Assembly: GCA_017410195.1 (NCBI GenBank)
Contig: JAFQRF010000070.1
Location: forward strand, 1 to 64,000
Direction of reading: 5' to 3'
Length of the DNA stretch: 64,000 nt
From: Clostridia bacterium
Lineage (GTDB): Bacteria; Bacillota; Clostridia; Oscillospirales; Acutalibacteraceae
Positions 34,642 through 43,391 of the stretch are shown here, piece by piece. The notes under the pieces were generated by a model. The model saw only the letters and a program-made list of their open reading frames with translations, made no database searches and was not told where the DNA came from. A program made the position numbers and the translations under genes. How positions within the stretch are numbered: position 1 is the first letter of the stretch; each line of letters begins with the position of its first letter.

Positions 34642-35349
34642 ATGAATTTTGAAGCAAAAATAAATAAATTTCTGGAAATTCTTATCGACTATAAGGGGTA
34701 TGTCAAGGTTATCGAAGGCCTTGAGAATACGTTGAAGATAGCAATTCTCGGTCTTGTTATCGGCATTGTTATCGGTACCCTGATTGCAACGATAAGGGTT
34801 ATCCCGAAATATAAAACTCTTCCGAAAGTTCTCAACTCAATCTGCACATTTTATGTAGGCTTTTTCAGAGGAACACCGATGGTTGTTCAGCTTTTGCTGT
34901 TTTATTACGTTGCGCTTCCTCTTATGGGAATAAATCTACCCTCGGTCAGTGTTGCAATTGCGGTTTTCGGACTCAACAGCGGTGCTTACATATCCGAAAT
35001 CATGCGAAGCGGTATTCAGTCTGTTGATTACGGTCAGACCGAAGGCGGCCGTTCCGTCGGTCTGAGCTTTTCAACAACGATGATGAAGATTGTTATCCCT
35101 CAGGCGGTCAAGAATATTCTTCCCACCCTCGGAAACGAGTTCATCGTTCTTATCAAGGAAACATCAATCGTTTCGTTTATCGGTGCGGCAGACCTTTATG
35201 TTGCGTTCAACTATATCGGTTCAAACAGCTATGAATTCATGGTGCCTTACCTTGCAATGGCAGTCATTTATATAGTAATTGTCTGCCTCATTACCCTGCT
35301 TATCAAATTTATGGAAAGGAGCCTGAAGAAGAGTGATAGACGTAATTGA
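34642..35349 (+). CDS. Polar amino-acid ABC transporter permease
   Basis: 235 residues, HisM/GlnP type. [36 protein letters not shown] and the EAA loop [34 protein letters not shown] are family signatures. It likely forms a homodimer in the membrane. The stop overlaps the ATPase start by 17 bases. Confidence 0.94.
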   Translation: MNFEAKINKFLEILIDYKGYVKVIEGLENTLKIAILGLVIGIVIGTLIATIRVIPKYKTLPKVLNSICTFYVGFFRGTPMVVQLLLFYYVALPLMGINLPSVSVAIAVFGLNSGAYISEIMRSGIQSVDYGQTEGGRSVGLSFSTTMMKIVIPQAVKNILPTLGNEFIVLIKETSIVSFIGAADLYVAFNYIGSNSYEFMVPYLAMAVIYIVIVCLITLLIKFMERSLKKSDRRN

Positions 35350-36127
35350 CCTTAAAAAAAGCTTTGGCAAAAACGAAGTTCTCAAAGGTATTGATATCAA
35401 AATCAACAAGGGAGACGTTGTTGTTGTCATCGGCCCTTCGGGTTCCGGAAAATCGACTTTTCTCCGATGCCTTAACTGTATGGAAGACCCGACGGGCGGT
35501 CAGATTATTTTCAACGGTGTTGACATCGCAGACCCCAAGGTAAACATCAACATCCACCGCCGCCGCATAGGCATGGTTTTTCAGCATTTCAACCTTTTTA
35601 ATAACAAAACGGTTATTCAGAACATCATGCTTTCGCCCGTGCATTGCGCTCTTTCCGACAGGAGAAAGGCGATAATTCATAATGTTTTTTCAAAGAAGAA
35701 GGAACCCGTAAGGTCAAAGGATGAAATCAAAAAGACCGAAAAGGAAAATGCAATGAAGCTTCTTGCGAGAATCGGTCTTGAAGATAAGGCGGATGTTTAT
35801 CCGTCAACGCTTTCGGGCGGTCAGAAGCAGAGAGTTGCAATTGTCCGTTCGCTTGCGATGAACCCCGATGTTATTCTTTTTGACGAGCCTACCTCAGCGC
35901 TTGACCCCGAAATGGTCGGAGAAGTTCTTGAGGTTATGAAAGAGCTTGCAAAGTCGGGTATGACAATGGTTATCGTTACCCACGAAATGGGCTTTGCAAA
36001 GGAAGTCGGTTCAAGAATCGTGTTTATCGATGAGGGCGTTATCAAGGAAGAAAACAATCCCAAGGAATTCTTCAACAATCCTCAGGACCCCAGACTCAAG
36101 GATTTCCTTTCAAAAGTACTTATATGA
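35333..36127 (+). CDS. Polar amino-acid ABC transporter ATP-binding protein with an insertion
   Basis: 264 residues. Walker [11 protein letters not shown]-loop VFQHFNLF, signature LSGGQKQR, Walker [14 protein letters not shown] and H-loop VTHEMGF are all intact. Between the Q-loop and the signature there is a lysine-rich stretch ([23 protein letters not shown]) longer than in ordinary GlnQ proteins. It starts at GTG 35333 inside the permease gene, so the two are translationally coupled. Confidence 0.94.
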   Translation: MIDVIDLKKSFGKNEVLKGIDIKINKGDVVVVIGPSGSGKSTFLRCLNCMEDPTGGQIIFNGVDIADPKVNINIHRRRIGMVFQHFNLFNNKTVIQNIMLSPVHCALSDRRKAIIHNVFSKKKEPVRSKDEIKKTEKENAMKLLARIGLEDKADVYPSTLSGGQKQRVAIVRSLAMNPDVILFDEPTSALDPEMVGEVLEVMKELAKSGMTMVIVTHEMGFAKEVGSRIVFIDEGVIKEENNPKEFFNNPQDPRLKDFLSKVLI

Positions 36128-36132
36128 CTCTG

Positions 36133-36163
36133 AAAACGCCTTGTCTTGACAAGGCGTTTTTTT
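36133..36163 (+). terminator. Terminator of the ABC importer operon
   Basis: A perfect 13-bp stem AAAACGCCTTGTC/GACAAGGCGTTTT with a two-base loop, running into seven T. Confidence 0.9.
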
Positions 36164-36199
36164 AATGCTAATATTAAAAATTGAAAGGCGGTGAACCGA

Positions 36200-37426
36200 T
36201 TGAAAACAAAGGCAATTAACTTTATTTCAAAATTCAAATATGAGCTTGCGGTATTTATTCTTCTGAGCATTCAGGCGTGTCTGGATACGAATATTTTCAG
36301 GGGGATGAATCCGGGTTACTACGGCTATTACCTTGCCGATTTTTCTATGGGTAAAACCTCAAGACTTCTTATCGGTTCCTTTGTAAACCTTCTTACGGAC
36401 CATCCGACTGTTGAGTGGATAAACTGCTTTGCCACCGTTGTTTTGGTGCTGATGCATTTGTTCATTGCTGCTTTAATCGGCAAGGTCATAAAGTCAACGG
36501 ATGCGGAGCTGAGACCGTGTGCAATCGTTTTTTCTTTGTTTTCCGTTTCGGGAGTATTCGGTCTTTACACTTTTTCGGAATTTTTCGGACTGCTTGATAT
36601 TTACATGTTCCTTTTTACGGTTACGGCAGTCGTTATAGCAAGAAACGGACTTTTTAAATGGTTGATACCGCTTTTGTGTGCCGGCGGAGTGCTGATAAAC
36701 TATGTTTACACAATAGCATATTTCCCACTTATTGCCGCTGTCCTGCTTTATCTTATTTTTACGCAGGAAAAGAAAGCTGGAAATATTGTTTTGTTTTCCT
36801 TAACATGTATTATAACGGTTCTGCTGATGTTTTACTGTGCTTTTATCGGCAAGGAAACGGCGGTCTATCCGTTCGAAGAAATGCAGACTATGATGGAGAA
36901 AAAACTCGGCGAGCCGCTCAGTTATGACCAGATTCATTATTATGACTATTATCTGTACGGCAACCATCAGAATGAAGCACGTTTCGGTGTTGAGATGGGG
37001 GATATGTCGCCTGCGGAATTTATTGCAGCCCTTTTGTGGTATCTTTCTGTAGAGGGGTATAACTTCAGAGGAATTATATCCGTTGCGGCAGGGGTTATGC
37101 CTGTTTTTGCCGTTTTCTGGATAATCTGGTTCAGGTGCATCAAAAATTCTGAAACAAAGCCGAGAAAATTTGTTTATCTTTGTTTTATGCTTGTTCCGAT
37201 GTTTACAGCGGCTTGCTGCATTCTTTCAACCGATATGACGAGATGGGCGGCAGCGGGAATTATTGTTCAGTTCGGTCTGGGGATTTTCATGTTTGCCGTT
37301 AAGGATAAGCCTTTTGAAAAAACCATGCTTGAGGTTAAGAAATTGCTCAAGGGCAAAGCTTTTATTGTCGGAATAATTTATTTTATTTATGAATCATCAA
37401 TAACTTTATACGGTATTACAGGATAA
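36200..37426 (+). CDS. Polytopic membrane protein, unknown
   Basis: About 408 residues with roughly nine or ten transmembrane helices and one soluble loop (about 205-270, FEEMQTMMEKKLGEPLSYDQIHYYDYYLYG). Motifs such as NPGYYGYYLADFSMGKTSRLLIG near the N-terminus and STDMTRWAAAGI near the C-terminus recall polymer or glycosyl-transfer membrane proteins, but I do not recognise the family. TTG at 36200 is preferred over GTG 36191 because of GGCGGTGA spacing. No promoter of its own is evident, though a terminator precedes it. Confidence 0.65.
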   Translation: MKTKAINFISKFKYELAVFILLSIQACLDTNIFRGMNPGYYGYYLADFSMGKTSRLLIGSFVNLLTDHPTVEWINCFATVVLVLMHLFIAALIGKVIKSTDAELRPCAIVFSLFSVSGVFGLYTFSEFFGLLDIYMFLFTVTAVVIARNGLFKWLIPLLCAGGVLINYVYTIAYFPLIAAVLLYLIFTQEKKAGNIVLFSLTCIITVLLMFYCAFIGKETAVYPFEEMQTMMEKKLGEPLSYDQIHYYDYYLYGNHQNEARFGVEMGDMSPAEFIAALLWYLSVEGYNFRGIISVAAGVMPVFAVFWIIWFRCIKNSETKPRKFVYLCFMLVPMFTAACCILSTDMTRWAAAGIIVQFGLGIFMFAVKDKPFEKTMLEVKKLLKGKAFIVGIIYFIYESSITLYGITG

Positions 37427-37430
37427 AAAT

Positions 37431-37467
37431 AAGGCTGTTCTGCGATTGTGCAGGACAGCCGTTTTTT
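37431..37467. terminator. Bidirectional terminator
   Basis: Stem AAGGCTGTTCTGC/GCAGGACAGCC with one G-T pair, then GTTTTTTA on the plus strand. It overlaps the stop of the convergent epimerase gene. Confidence 0.82.
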
Positions 37468-38401
37468 ATATGTTTGAATATTGATTGTTTTTGACAATCT
37501 GATATGTTTTTGCGAGTTCTCTTATGCCGTCATCAAGCGAATAAATAGGTTTCCAGCCGAGCGATTCGAGCTTTTCGTTTGATACAATATAGTTTCTTTT
37601 GTCGGGGTCTTCACCGACGGGGGCTTCGATATAGACGAACCTCGGCAGAATGAGCTTGATTTTTTCGCAAAGCTCAATTTTTGAAAGATTGGAGTCGGAA
37701 AGTCCGCAGTTATGAGTGCCGCCTTCCATTTTTTCAAAGTTCTCAATCGCAAACCAGAATGCATTCGCAGCATCTCTGACATGGAGATAATTCCTCTTAA
37801 AGCTGCCTTCGAAAACAACAAGAGTTCTGTCGAATACAGCTCTGTAAACAAAATCATTGACGAGCAGATCGGTTCTCATTCTCGGGGATGCGCCGAAAAG
37901 AGTTGCAAATCTGAATGCGGTTGTTCCGCTTTCGCTCAGAACTGCCGCTTCTGCTTCAACCTTGCTTTTGCCGTAAATGGATATGGGTTTTATAGGTGAT
38001 TTTTCGGTGCAGTAGCTTTCACCCTCACCGAGACCGTAGCCGCTGTTTGTGCAGGGAAAAATAATTCGCTGACCTTTTTCTCTCAGTCGAAGAATCATCT
38101 TTATTGCATCGAGGTTGATTGAATATGCGGAGCATGCCTCTTTGTCGCAGATGGGGAAGCCTGCAAGCGCTGCAAGGGGAATGATGTAATCCTTGCCTTT
38201 CATGGCTTCTCTGACTGCGTTTTCGTTGCGCGCGTCGGCATTTATTATCTCGAAATTCGGGTCTGCACAGCATTCAAGCAATGAATTCTGATTATAGAAA
38301 AAATTATCAAGCACCGTAACGCGGCATCCCTTTGAAAGAAGAAGAGGAACAAGCACCGAGCCTATGTAGCCTGCGCCGCCGGTAACGAGAATATTGAGCA
38401 T
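37466..38401 (-). CDS. NAD-dependent sugar epimerase/dehydratase (extended SDR)
   Basis: 311 residues. ILVTGGAGYIGSVLVPLLL is the NAD-binding Rossmann start, ADARNENAV the adenine pocket, PCTNSGYG the catalytic Thr/Ser region, SIYGKSK the YxxxK dyad, and KRNYLHVRDAANAFWFAIENF the substrate domain. It is a nucleotide-sugar 4-epimerase or similar; the exact sugar cannot be told. Start ATG 38401 uses GGAAGTGA. It is divergent from the first radical SAM gene and probably belongs to the same biosynthetic locus. Confidence 0.88.
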   Translation of the reverse strand: MLNILVTGGAGYIGSVLVPLLLSKGCRVTVLDNFFYNQNSLLECCADPNFEIINADARNENAVREAMKGKDYIIPLAALAGFPICDKEACSAYSINLDAIKMILRLREKGQRIIFPCTNSGYGLGEGESYCTEKSPIKPISIYGKSKVEAEAAVLSESGTTAFRFATLFGASPRMRTDLLVNDFVYRAVFDRTLVVFEGSFKRNYLHVRDAANAFWFAIENFEKMEGGTHNCGLSDSNLSKIELCEKIKLILPRFVYIEAPVGEDPDKRNYIVSNEKLESLGWKPIYSLDDGIRELAKTYQIVKNNQYSNI

Positions 38402-38434
38402 TTTTGTCACTTCCGTTATTTTGATATATGTTAC

Positions 38435-38463
38435 ATTCTATCACTTTGCTTTCCTTTAGTCAA
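38435..38463 (-). promoter_or_regulatory. Promoter of the epimerase gene
   Basis: Minus strand TTGACT (38458-38463), 17-base spacer, TAGAAT (38435-38440). Confidence 0.65.
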
Positions 38464-38511
38464 TGACGGTAATGATTTTTCTCGGTAAATCCTTCATATG
38501 GTCTGCTTTTG

Positions 38512-38540
38512 TTGACATTATTTTTTTGAAGTGCTATAAT
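38512..38540 (+). promoter_or_regulatory. Promoter of the first radical SAM operon
   Basis: Perfect TTGACA (38512-38517), 17-base spacer, perfect TATAAT (38535-38540). Divergent from the epimerase promoter, about 50 bases apart. Confidence 0.85.
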
Positions 38541-38572
38541 TATAAAATATTATTATAATAAGGAGAACAGCG

Positions 38573-40372
38573 GTGAAAAACATATATTTTGTTCAGGCAA
38601 ATAATGTTTACGGTAACGACCGAAGGTCCGTTTATATACCCTACGCTTCGGGATGCATCGCTGCTTATGCCTTTGAAGATGAAACGGTAAAATCCGAGTG
38701 CAGCTTCGGCGGATTTGTTTATACGCACGAGCCGATTGCACAAGCCGTTGATAGGCTGAAAGACCCGTTTATTGTTGCGTTTTCGTGTTCAGTATGGAAC
38801 TATGAATATAACAAGGCTCTTGCAAGGGAGCTGAAAAAGGCTTATCCGTCGGTTGTTGTTATTTTCGGAGGACACAATGTTCTGCGTGATTTCGGAACTT
38901 TTGACGAATGCCCCGAGGCAGATGTGCTGATTTACCGTGAAGGTGAGGAAGCGTTCAGAAAGCTCGTTCTTTGCCTTCTCAGAGGAGAGACCTTTGAAAA
39001 CGTTGAGAATATTGCATACAAAAAAGACGGCAAGTATTTTAAAACTCCTGAAAAAAGCTTTTGCATGAGTGAATATCCGTCGCCCTATCTTAACGGAATA
39101 TTTGACGGAATAGCAGACGGGAACACCAATTTTTCCGCTATCCTCGAAACAAACCGGGGCTGCCCGTTCAAATGCTCCTTCTGCGATTGGGGAACTCTCG
39201 GCAGCAGGGTAAGACTTTTTCCTATGGAAAGAATAAAGGCTGAGATTGACTGGATTGCCGCTCACGGGATAGAGTATGTATATTGCGCCGACGGAAATTT
39301 CGGACTTTTTGACCGTGATGAGGAGATTGCGGAATACATAATTTCTTCCAAAAAAGCAACGGGATATCCGAAAAATTTCCGTGTGTGCTTCACCAAAAAC
39401 CGAACGGATTTCGTCAAAAAAATCTGCATGAGATTCAATGAGTACGGTCTTGACAAGGCGCAGACACTTTCTTTCCAGAGTCTTTCGCCTGTTGTTCTTG
39501 AAAATATCGGCAGAAAAAATATCTCCCTTGACCATTTCAGAGAGCTTATGAATGAATACAGCCGATGCGGAATATCAACTTCATCGGAGCTTATTCTGGG
39601 CTTGCCGGGTGAAACAAAAGAGAGCTTTACGCAGGGTATATGCGATTTGCTCGAATACGGTCAGCATAAGGCAATTCAGGTTTATACCTGTGACCTTCTG
39701 CCGAATTCGGATATGGGTTCGCCCGATTATGTTAAACGTTTCGGCATTGAAACGGTTAAAACTCCGTTTTTTCAGGCGCATTGCAGCGTGCATGAAAAGC
39801 ATGAGATTCAGGAATACAATTCAACGGTCATAAAAACGAATTCCATGAGTGTTGAAGATTGGATTTACTGTGTTGTTTTTGCATGCATCGTTCAGGCGTT
39901 TCATAATATAGGATTTTTCAGAGCGGTTGCGATGTTTCTCAGGCACGAAAAAGGAATTAGCTACCATGAGCTTTATTCCGCGATAACTGAATTTTCTCAA
40001 AATAAAGAAAACTCTGCGTGCAACGAAGTATATTCCGTTATTGAGGGGCTTGCAAGAGGAATGTCGGAGGGTAAAAATGCTTGGGCGGCTGCCTGCGATT
40101 CATTGGGTGACATCCGCTGGCAATTTGATGAAATATGTTTTCTCAAGAGCCTTGAGAAAGCGGATGAAATATATGATGAGCTTGAAAAGCTTGTTTACGA
40201 AAAATTCGGCAAGGATGATAAGACAAAGGCGGCGGTTGAATATCAGCGCAGGATTCTTAAAAGAGTCGGCAGCGGCGGAGAAATAAAAATAAGCTCCGAT
40301 TACGATTTTTACGGTTACATGGAAAATATCTATGAAGGCAGATATGAGCCGCTGAAAAAGGAAAGACGGTAA
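38573..40372 (+). CDS. B12-binding-domain radical SAM protein, family A member 1 (C-terminus frameshifted)
   Basis: 599 residues. Residues 1-165 form a cobalamin-binding-like Rossmann domain (VYIPYASGCIAAYAF, PFIVAFSCSVWNYEYNKALA, VVVIFGGHN, REGEEAF) without a DxHxxG motif, as in class B enzymes. The radical SAM cluster is RGCPFKCSFCDW (C197, C201, C204), followed by LSFQSLSPVVLENIGRKNIS and ELILGLPGE. A C-terminal helical domain follows (about 400-599). GTG start at 38573 with AGGAG. Compared with five paralogues, the last 45 or so residues are missing because a stop intervenes; they continue in another frame. Confidence 0.9.
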   Translation: MKNIYFVQANNVYGNDRRSVYIPYASGCIAAYAFEDETVKSECSFGGFVYTHEPIAQAVDRLKDPFIVAFSCSVWNYEYNKALARELKKAYPSVVVIFGGHNVLRDFGTFDECPEADVLIYREGEEAFRKLVLCLLRGETFENVENIAYKKDGKYFKTPEKSFCMSEYPSPYLNGIFDGIADGNTNFSAILETNRGCPFKCSFCDWGTLGSRVRLFPMERIKAEIDWIAAHGIEYVYCADGNFGLFDRDEEIAEYIISSKKATGYPKNFRVCFTKNRTDFVKKICMRFNEYGLDKAQTLSFQSLSPVVLENIGRKNISLDHFRELMNEYSRCGISTSSELILGLPGETKESFTQGICDLLEYGQHKAIQVYTCDLLPNSDMGSPDYVKRFGIETVKTPFFQAHCSVHEKHEIQEYNSTVIKTNSMSVEDWIYCVVFACIVQAFHNIGFFRAVAMFLRHEKGISYHELYSAITEFSQNKENSACNEVYSVIEGLARGMSEGKNAWAAACDSLGDIRWQFDEICFLKSLEKADEIYDELEKLVYEKFGKDDKTKAAVEYQRRILKRVGSGGEIKISSDYDFYGYMENIYEGRYEPLKKERR

Positions 40373-40512
40373 TTACCGTTGAAGATAAAGAAAAATGTGA
40401 TTCGCTTTATGATTACGCCTGCCGTATTGTGTGGTACGGCAGGAATCAGGCGGCGGCACTATATTCATCGGATTGCCGTTCACCGAGAAAAATAACTACA
40501 GGAGAGTGTTAA
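40366..40512 (+). pseudogene. Out-of-frame C-terminal tail of family A member 1
   Basis: Reading one base back from 40366 gives 48 codons before TAA at 40510-40512, including SLYDYACRIVWYGR, the counterpart of ADYAREIIWFGKR and the similar ends of the other family A proteins. Position and content show that the preceding gene lost frame (one inserted or deleted base, or a -1 shift) near GAAAGACGG. No canonical slippery heptamer is in frame. The next gene starts 2 bases after this stop, as expected if the tail once ended the gene. Confidence 0.8.
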
Positions 40513-40513
40513 T

Positions 40514-41449
40514 ATGTCAAAAACTCTGTCAGAATCAAAAAATAAAATAATAATGCTTGTTTTCCTTGCATTGGTTGTTTTGGGAAAAAGCGTGGTTGCG
40601 ATGTTTTCAAAGGGACGCCCGAGTGTCGGGGCGCTGATTTTCGGCGTTTTGATGTGCCTTTTATCCGTTGCACTGTTATTTTTCGATTTTCCGATGACAA
40701 AGGAAGCTCTTTTTGAAGGAAAAAATATATTCCGCATTATTGCTGCACTTGTTATCTTTATCGGAGCGTTTTCGGTATTTTATGTCAACCTTGCATTCAA
40801 TATGATTATGACAATTATACCGATTGCTGTATTCTGCTCGTCAGATACAAAATTTATTCCGATAAGTGTTGTTGCCTGTCTTTCGATTTTCTTAAGATAT
40901 GATCCGTTTGCTTTTACGGTTATTCCCGCTGCAATTTTTGTTACATTAATTCTTGTTGCACCTAAATTAAAAGAGGCAAAGATATGGGAAAAGCTTGTTT
41001 TTGCAGCGGCAATAATCAGCTATGTTATTGCTTTTGGCAATGTCGTTTATGAGCTGCGCTTTAATTTCAGCATGTCAACATTTATTGCTTCTCCCACAAA
41101 AACGATACCTCTTATGCTTATTGCGGCGTTCTGTATTGTCTGTGCTGTGATGTCGGTTAAAGCGGATAAACCTTCAAAGCATAAGAAGAAAACGAAAAAG
41201 AGCGATTACGAATCGAAGGTAAAAAAGCCCGAGTATCTTGCTGCATTTACTTATGCGGCTGCTGCCGTTTATTGCTTTGCAACGGCAATGCTTGAAGGAA
41301 AATATGCAATGTGCAGTATTGTTGCGCTTCTTCTGTCTTTGTTTATGGTTTGCAGAAACGAAACTCAGGTTCAGCTTGTTTCCGATAAGGTTGCAAAGGC
41401 GGCAGGAGGTTTTGTTGATAAAATTTCGGATGAATCAAAAGCAGAATAA
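40514..41449 (+). CDS. Polytopic membrane protein, unknown, within the radical SAM operon
   Basis: 311 residues, about eight to ten helices, with a lysine-rich cytoplasmic loop (KADKPSKHKKKTKKSDYESKVKKP, about 214-240). No family recognised. ATG 40514 with GGAGAG, directly after the tail of the first radical SAM gene. It could be a transporter or an assembly factor for the product; no motif supports a choice. Confidence 0.68.
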   Translation: MSKTLSESKNKIIMLVFLALVVLGKSVVAMFSKGRPSVGALIFGVLMCLLSVALLFFDFPMTKEALFEGKNIFRIIAALVIFIGAFSVFYVNLAFNMIMTIIPIAVFCSSDTKFIPISVVACLSIFLRYDPFAFTVIPAAIFVTLILVAPKLKEAKIWEKLVFAAAIISYVIAFGNVVYELRFNFSMSTFIASPTKTIPLMLIAAFCIVCAVMSVKADKPSKHKKKTKKSDYESKVKKPEYLAAFTYAAAAVYCFATAMLEGKYAMCSIVALLLSLFMVCRNETQVQLVSDKVAKAAGGFVDKISDESKAE

Positions 41450-41473
41450 CTGTTTGAAAGGATGTGTTTGCTG

Positions 41474-43387
41474 ATGAAAAGAAACGTATATTTCATTCAG
41501 GTTGACGTTTCGTCTGGCAAGGATTCGAGGGTTGTTTATCTGCCCTATACTGCCGGTGTTATCATCGCAAACGCATGGAAAAGAGAAAAGGTTGCCGCAA
41601 CTTATGAATTCAAGGATTTTATTTTTATAAGAAAAACGGTTGAAGACGTTGCGGAAGAAATGGAAAATCCTTCGGTTGTCGGTTTTTCAAACTATTGCTG
41701 GAATACCGAATATAACCTTGCGCTTGCAAGCGAAATAAAGAAACGATACCCCGACTGTATAACCGTTTTCGGAGGTCACAATATTCCTCAGAATACGGAT
41801 TTCCTTGAAAAATATCCGCAGATTGATTATCTCTGCTTCGGTGAGGGTGAGGTTACCTTCGGCGCATTGCTTGAAGCGTTTGACAGCGGAAACGCAGAGA
41901 ACGTTCCGAATATTGCATACAGAAAAAACGGCGAAGTTTTTATGAGTGAAACGAAGTCAATCTGCATGCCCGATTATGCATCGCCTTATCTTGACGGATG
42001 GTTTGACCCGATTCTTGAAAAATATCCGCATATCGAATTTAATACCATCCTTGAAACAAGCAGAGGATGCCCGAACCATTGCGCATATTGCGACTGGGGT
42101 CCGCTGATGGAAAAAATCAGATTCTTCTCACTTGAGAAGGTGCTTGCGGAGATTGAATGGATTGGCAGAAACAAGATAAGATTTGTCTGGGGCGCCGATG
42201 CAAATTTCGGCATTGGTAAAAACGATTTGACGATTGCCGACGCACTTGTTGCCGCAAAAGAGAAATACGGCTATCCCGAGAGAGTAAGAATAAATTATTC
42301 AAAGGGCAATTCGGAGCGTGTGCGTGAGATAGTGCGCCGATTTAACAGAAAAGGAATTGACCGTGAGGGTGCGACGATATCGCTTCAGAGTCTTTCGCCC
42401 GTTGTTCTCGAAAATATCGGCAGGAAGAATATGTCGCTTGAGAAATTCCGTGAGCATTTCAGCGTGTATCACGAGGAAGGGCTTCAGGTTTATTCCGAGC
42501 TTATTCTCGGCTTGCCGGGTGAAACCTATGACAGCTTTGTCGACGGAATATGCAAGCTTTTTGAAATAGGTCAGCACTTCATTTTTGAGGTCTACCACTG
42601 CATTGTTCTTCCGAATTCCGAACTCGGTCAGAAGGAATACATAAAAAAGCACGGCATCAAAACATCGAGGAGTGAGATAGTTCGTTTCCACTGCGCTACA
42701 GATGCTTATTATATCCCTGAAAAGATTGATATAATTACCGAAACGGCAGCCATGCCGTGTGCAGATTGGCAAAGTAGCTCGCTTTTTGCAGGCTTCACGC
42801 AGGCAATGCATGCCTGCGGACTTCTTCGTTGCTTTGCGGTTTATGCTTTCCATGAACTCGGCAAGGGCTACAGAAGCTTTTACGAAGGTCTTATGGAGTA
42901 TATTGAATCGGGCAACGCTCCGTTTACAAATGAGCTTTATCAGACGGTAAAGGATTCCTTTACAAAGCTTGCCGAGGGTGTGAATCCCAGATTTTTTGTG
43001 CCGTTTGCCGGCAATCTCGTTTGGGACCATTATGAATATATGTTTATCAGCATCAGCAGAGATTACGAAAAATTCTATTCGGAAATGATGCCCTATCTTC
43101 GCAGCGTAATTGACGACGAAAATATTCTTTCGCAGCTTCTCAAATATCAGAAAGCGGTCCTGAGAAGACCTGATGAAGAAACATGTGAATGCGAAACGGA
43201 ATATGATTTCTATGATTATTTCAGAAACATTTATGTCAACAAATATACCGCTTTGAAAAAGGGAAAATTCAAAACCGTGTTTACCGATTCAAACCCCGTC
43301 GGAAATTGGGAGGATTTCGGAAAGTTTGTTGTCTGGTACGGTAAAATGGGCAGTAAGTCCTATAAAGATACCATTGAAGTGAGTTGA
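41474..43387 (+). CDS. B12-binding-domain radical SAM protein, family A member 2
   Basis: 637 residues, full-length family A. B12-like domain: VYLPYTAGVIIANAW, PSVVGFSNYCWNTEYNLALA, ITVFGGHNIPQN, FGEGEVTF. Cluster RGCPNHCAYCDWG (C199, C203, C206). Then ATISLQSLSPVVLENIGRKNMS, ELILGLPGETYDSF, the C-terminal domain, and the tail WEDFGKFVVWYGKMG. Start ATG 41474 is chosen because the ATG at 41462 abuts AAAGG. It is followed 4 bases later by family B member 1. Confidence 0.92.
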   Translation: MKRNVYFIQVDVSSGKDSRVVYLPYTAGVIIANAWKREKVAATYEFKDFIFIRKTVEDVAEEMENPSVVGFSNYCWNTEYNLALASEIKKRYPDCITVFGGHNIPQNTDFLEKYPQIDYLCFGEGEVTFGALLEAFDSGNAENVPNIAYRKNGEVFMSETKSICMPDYASPYLDGWFDPILEKYPHIEFNTILETSRGCPNHCAYCDWGPLMEKIRFFSLEKVLAEIEWIGRNKIRFVWGADANFGIGKNDLTIADALVAAKEKYGYPERVRINYSKGNSERVREIVRRFNRKGIDREGATISLQSLSPVVLENIGRKNMSLEKFREHFSVYHEEGLQVYSELILGLPGETYDSFVDGICKLFEIGQHFIFEVYHCIVLPNSELGQKEYIKKHGIKTSRSEIVRFHCATDAYYIPEKIDIITETAAMPCADWQSSSLFAGFTQAMHACGLLRCFAVYAFHELGKGYRSFYEGLMEYIESGNAPFTNELYQTVKDSFTKLAEGVNPRFFVPFAGNLVWDHYEYMFISISRDYEKFYSEMMPYLRSVIDDENILSQLLKYQKAVLRRPDEETCECETEYDFYDYFRNIYVNKYTALKKGKFKTVFTDSNPVGNWEDFGKFVVWYGKMGSKSYKDTIEVS

Positions 43388-43391
43388 AAAA

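Noticed and set aside
40350..40372. Programmed -1 frameshift in family A member 1
   Set aside because: The local sequence GAAAAAGGAAAGACGG has no X XXY YYZ heptamer in the zero frame and no clear downstream pseudoknot, so a mutation or error is more likely; kept only as a possibility.
42299..43030. 243-codon antisense open frame in family A member 2
   Set aside because: Shadow of codon bias in the real gene; similar antisense frames lie opposite other family A genes.
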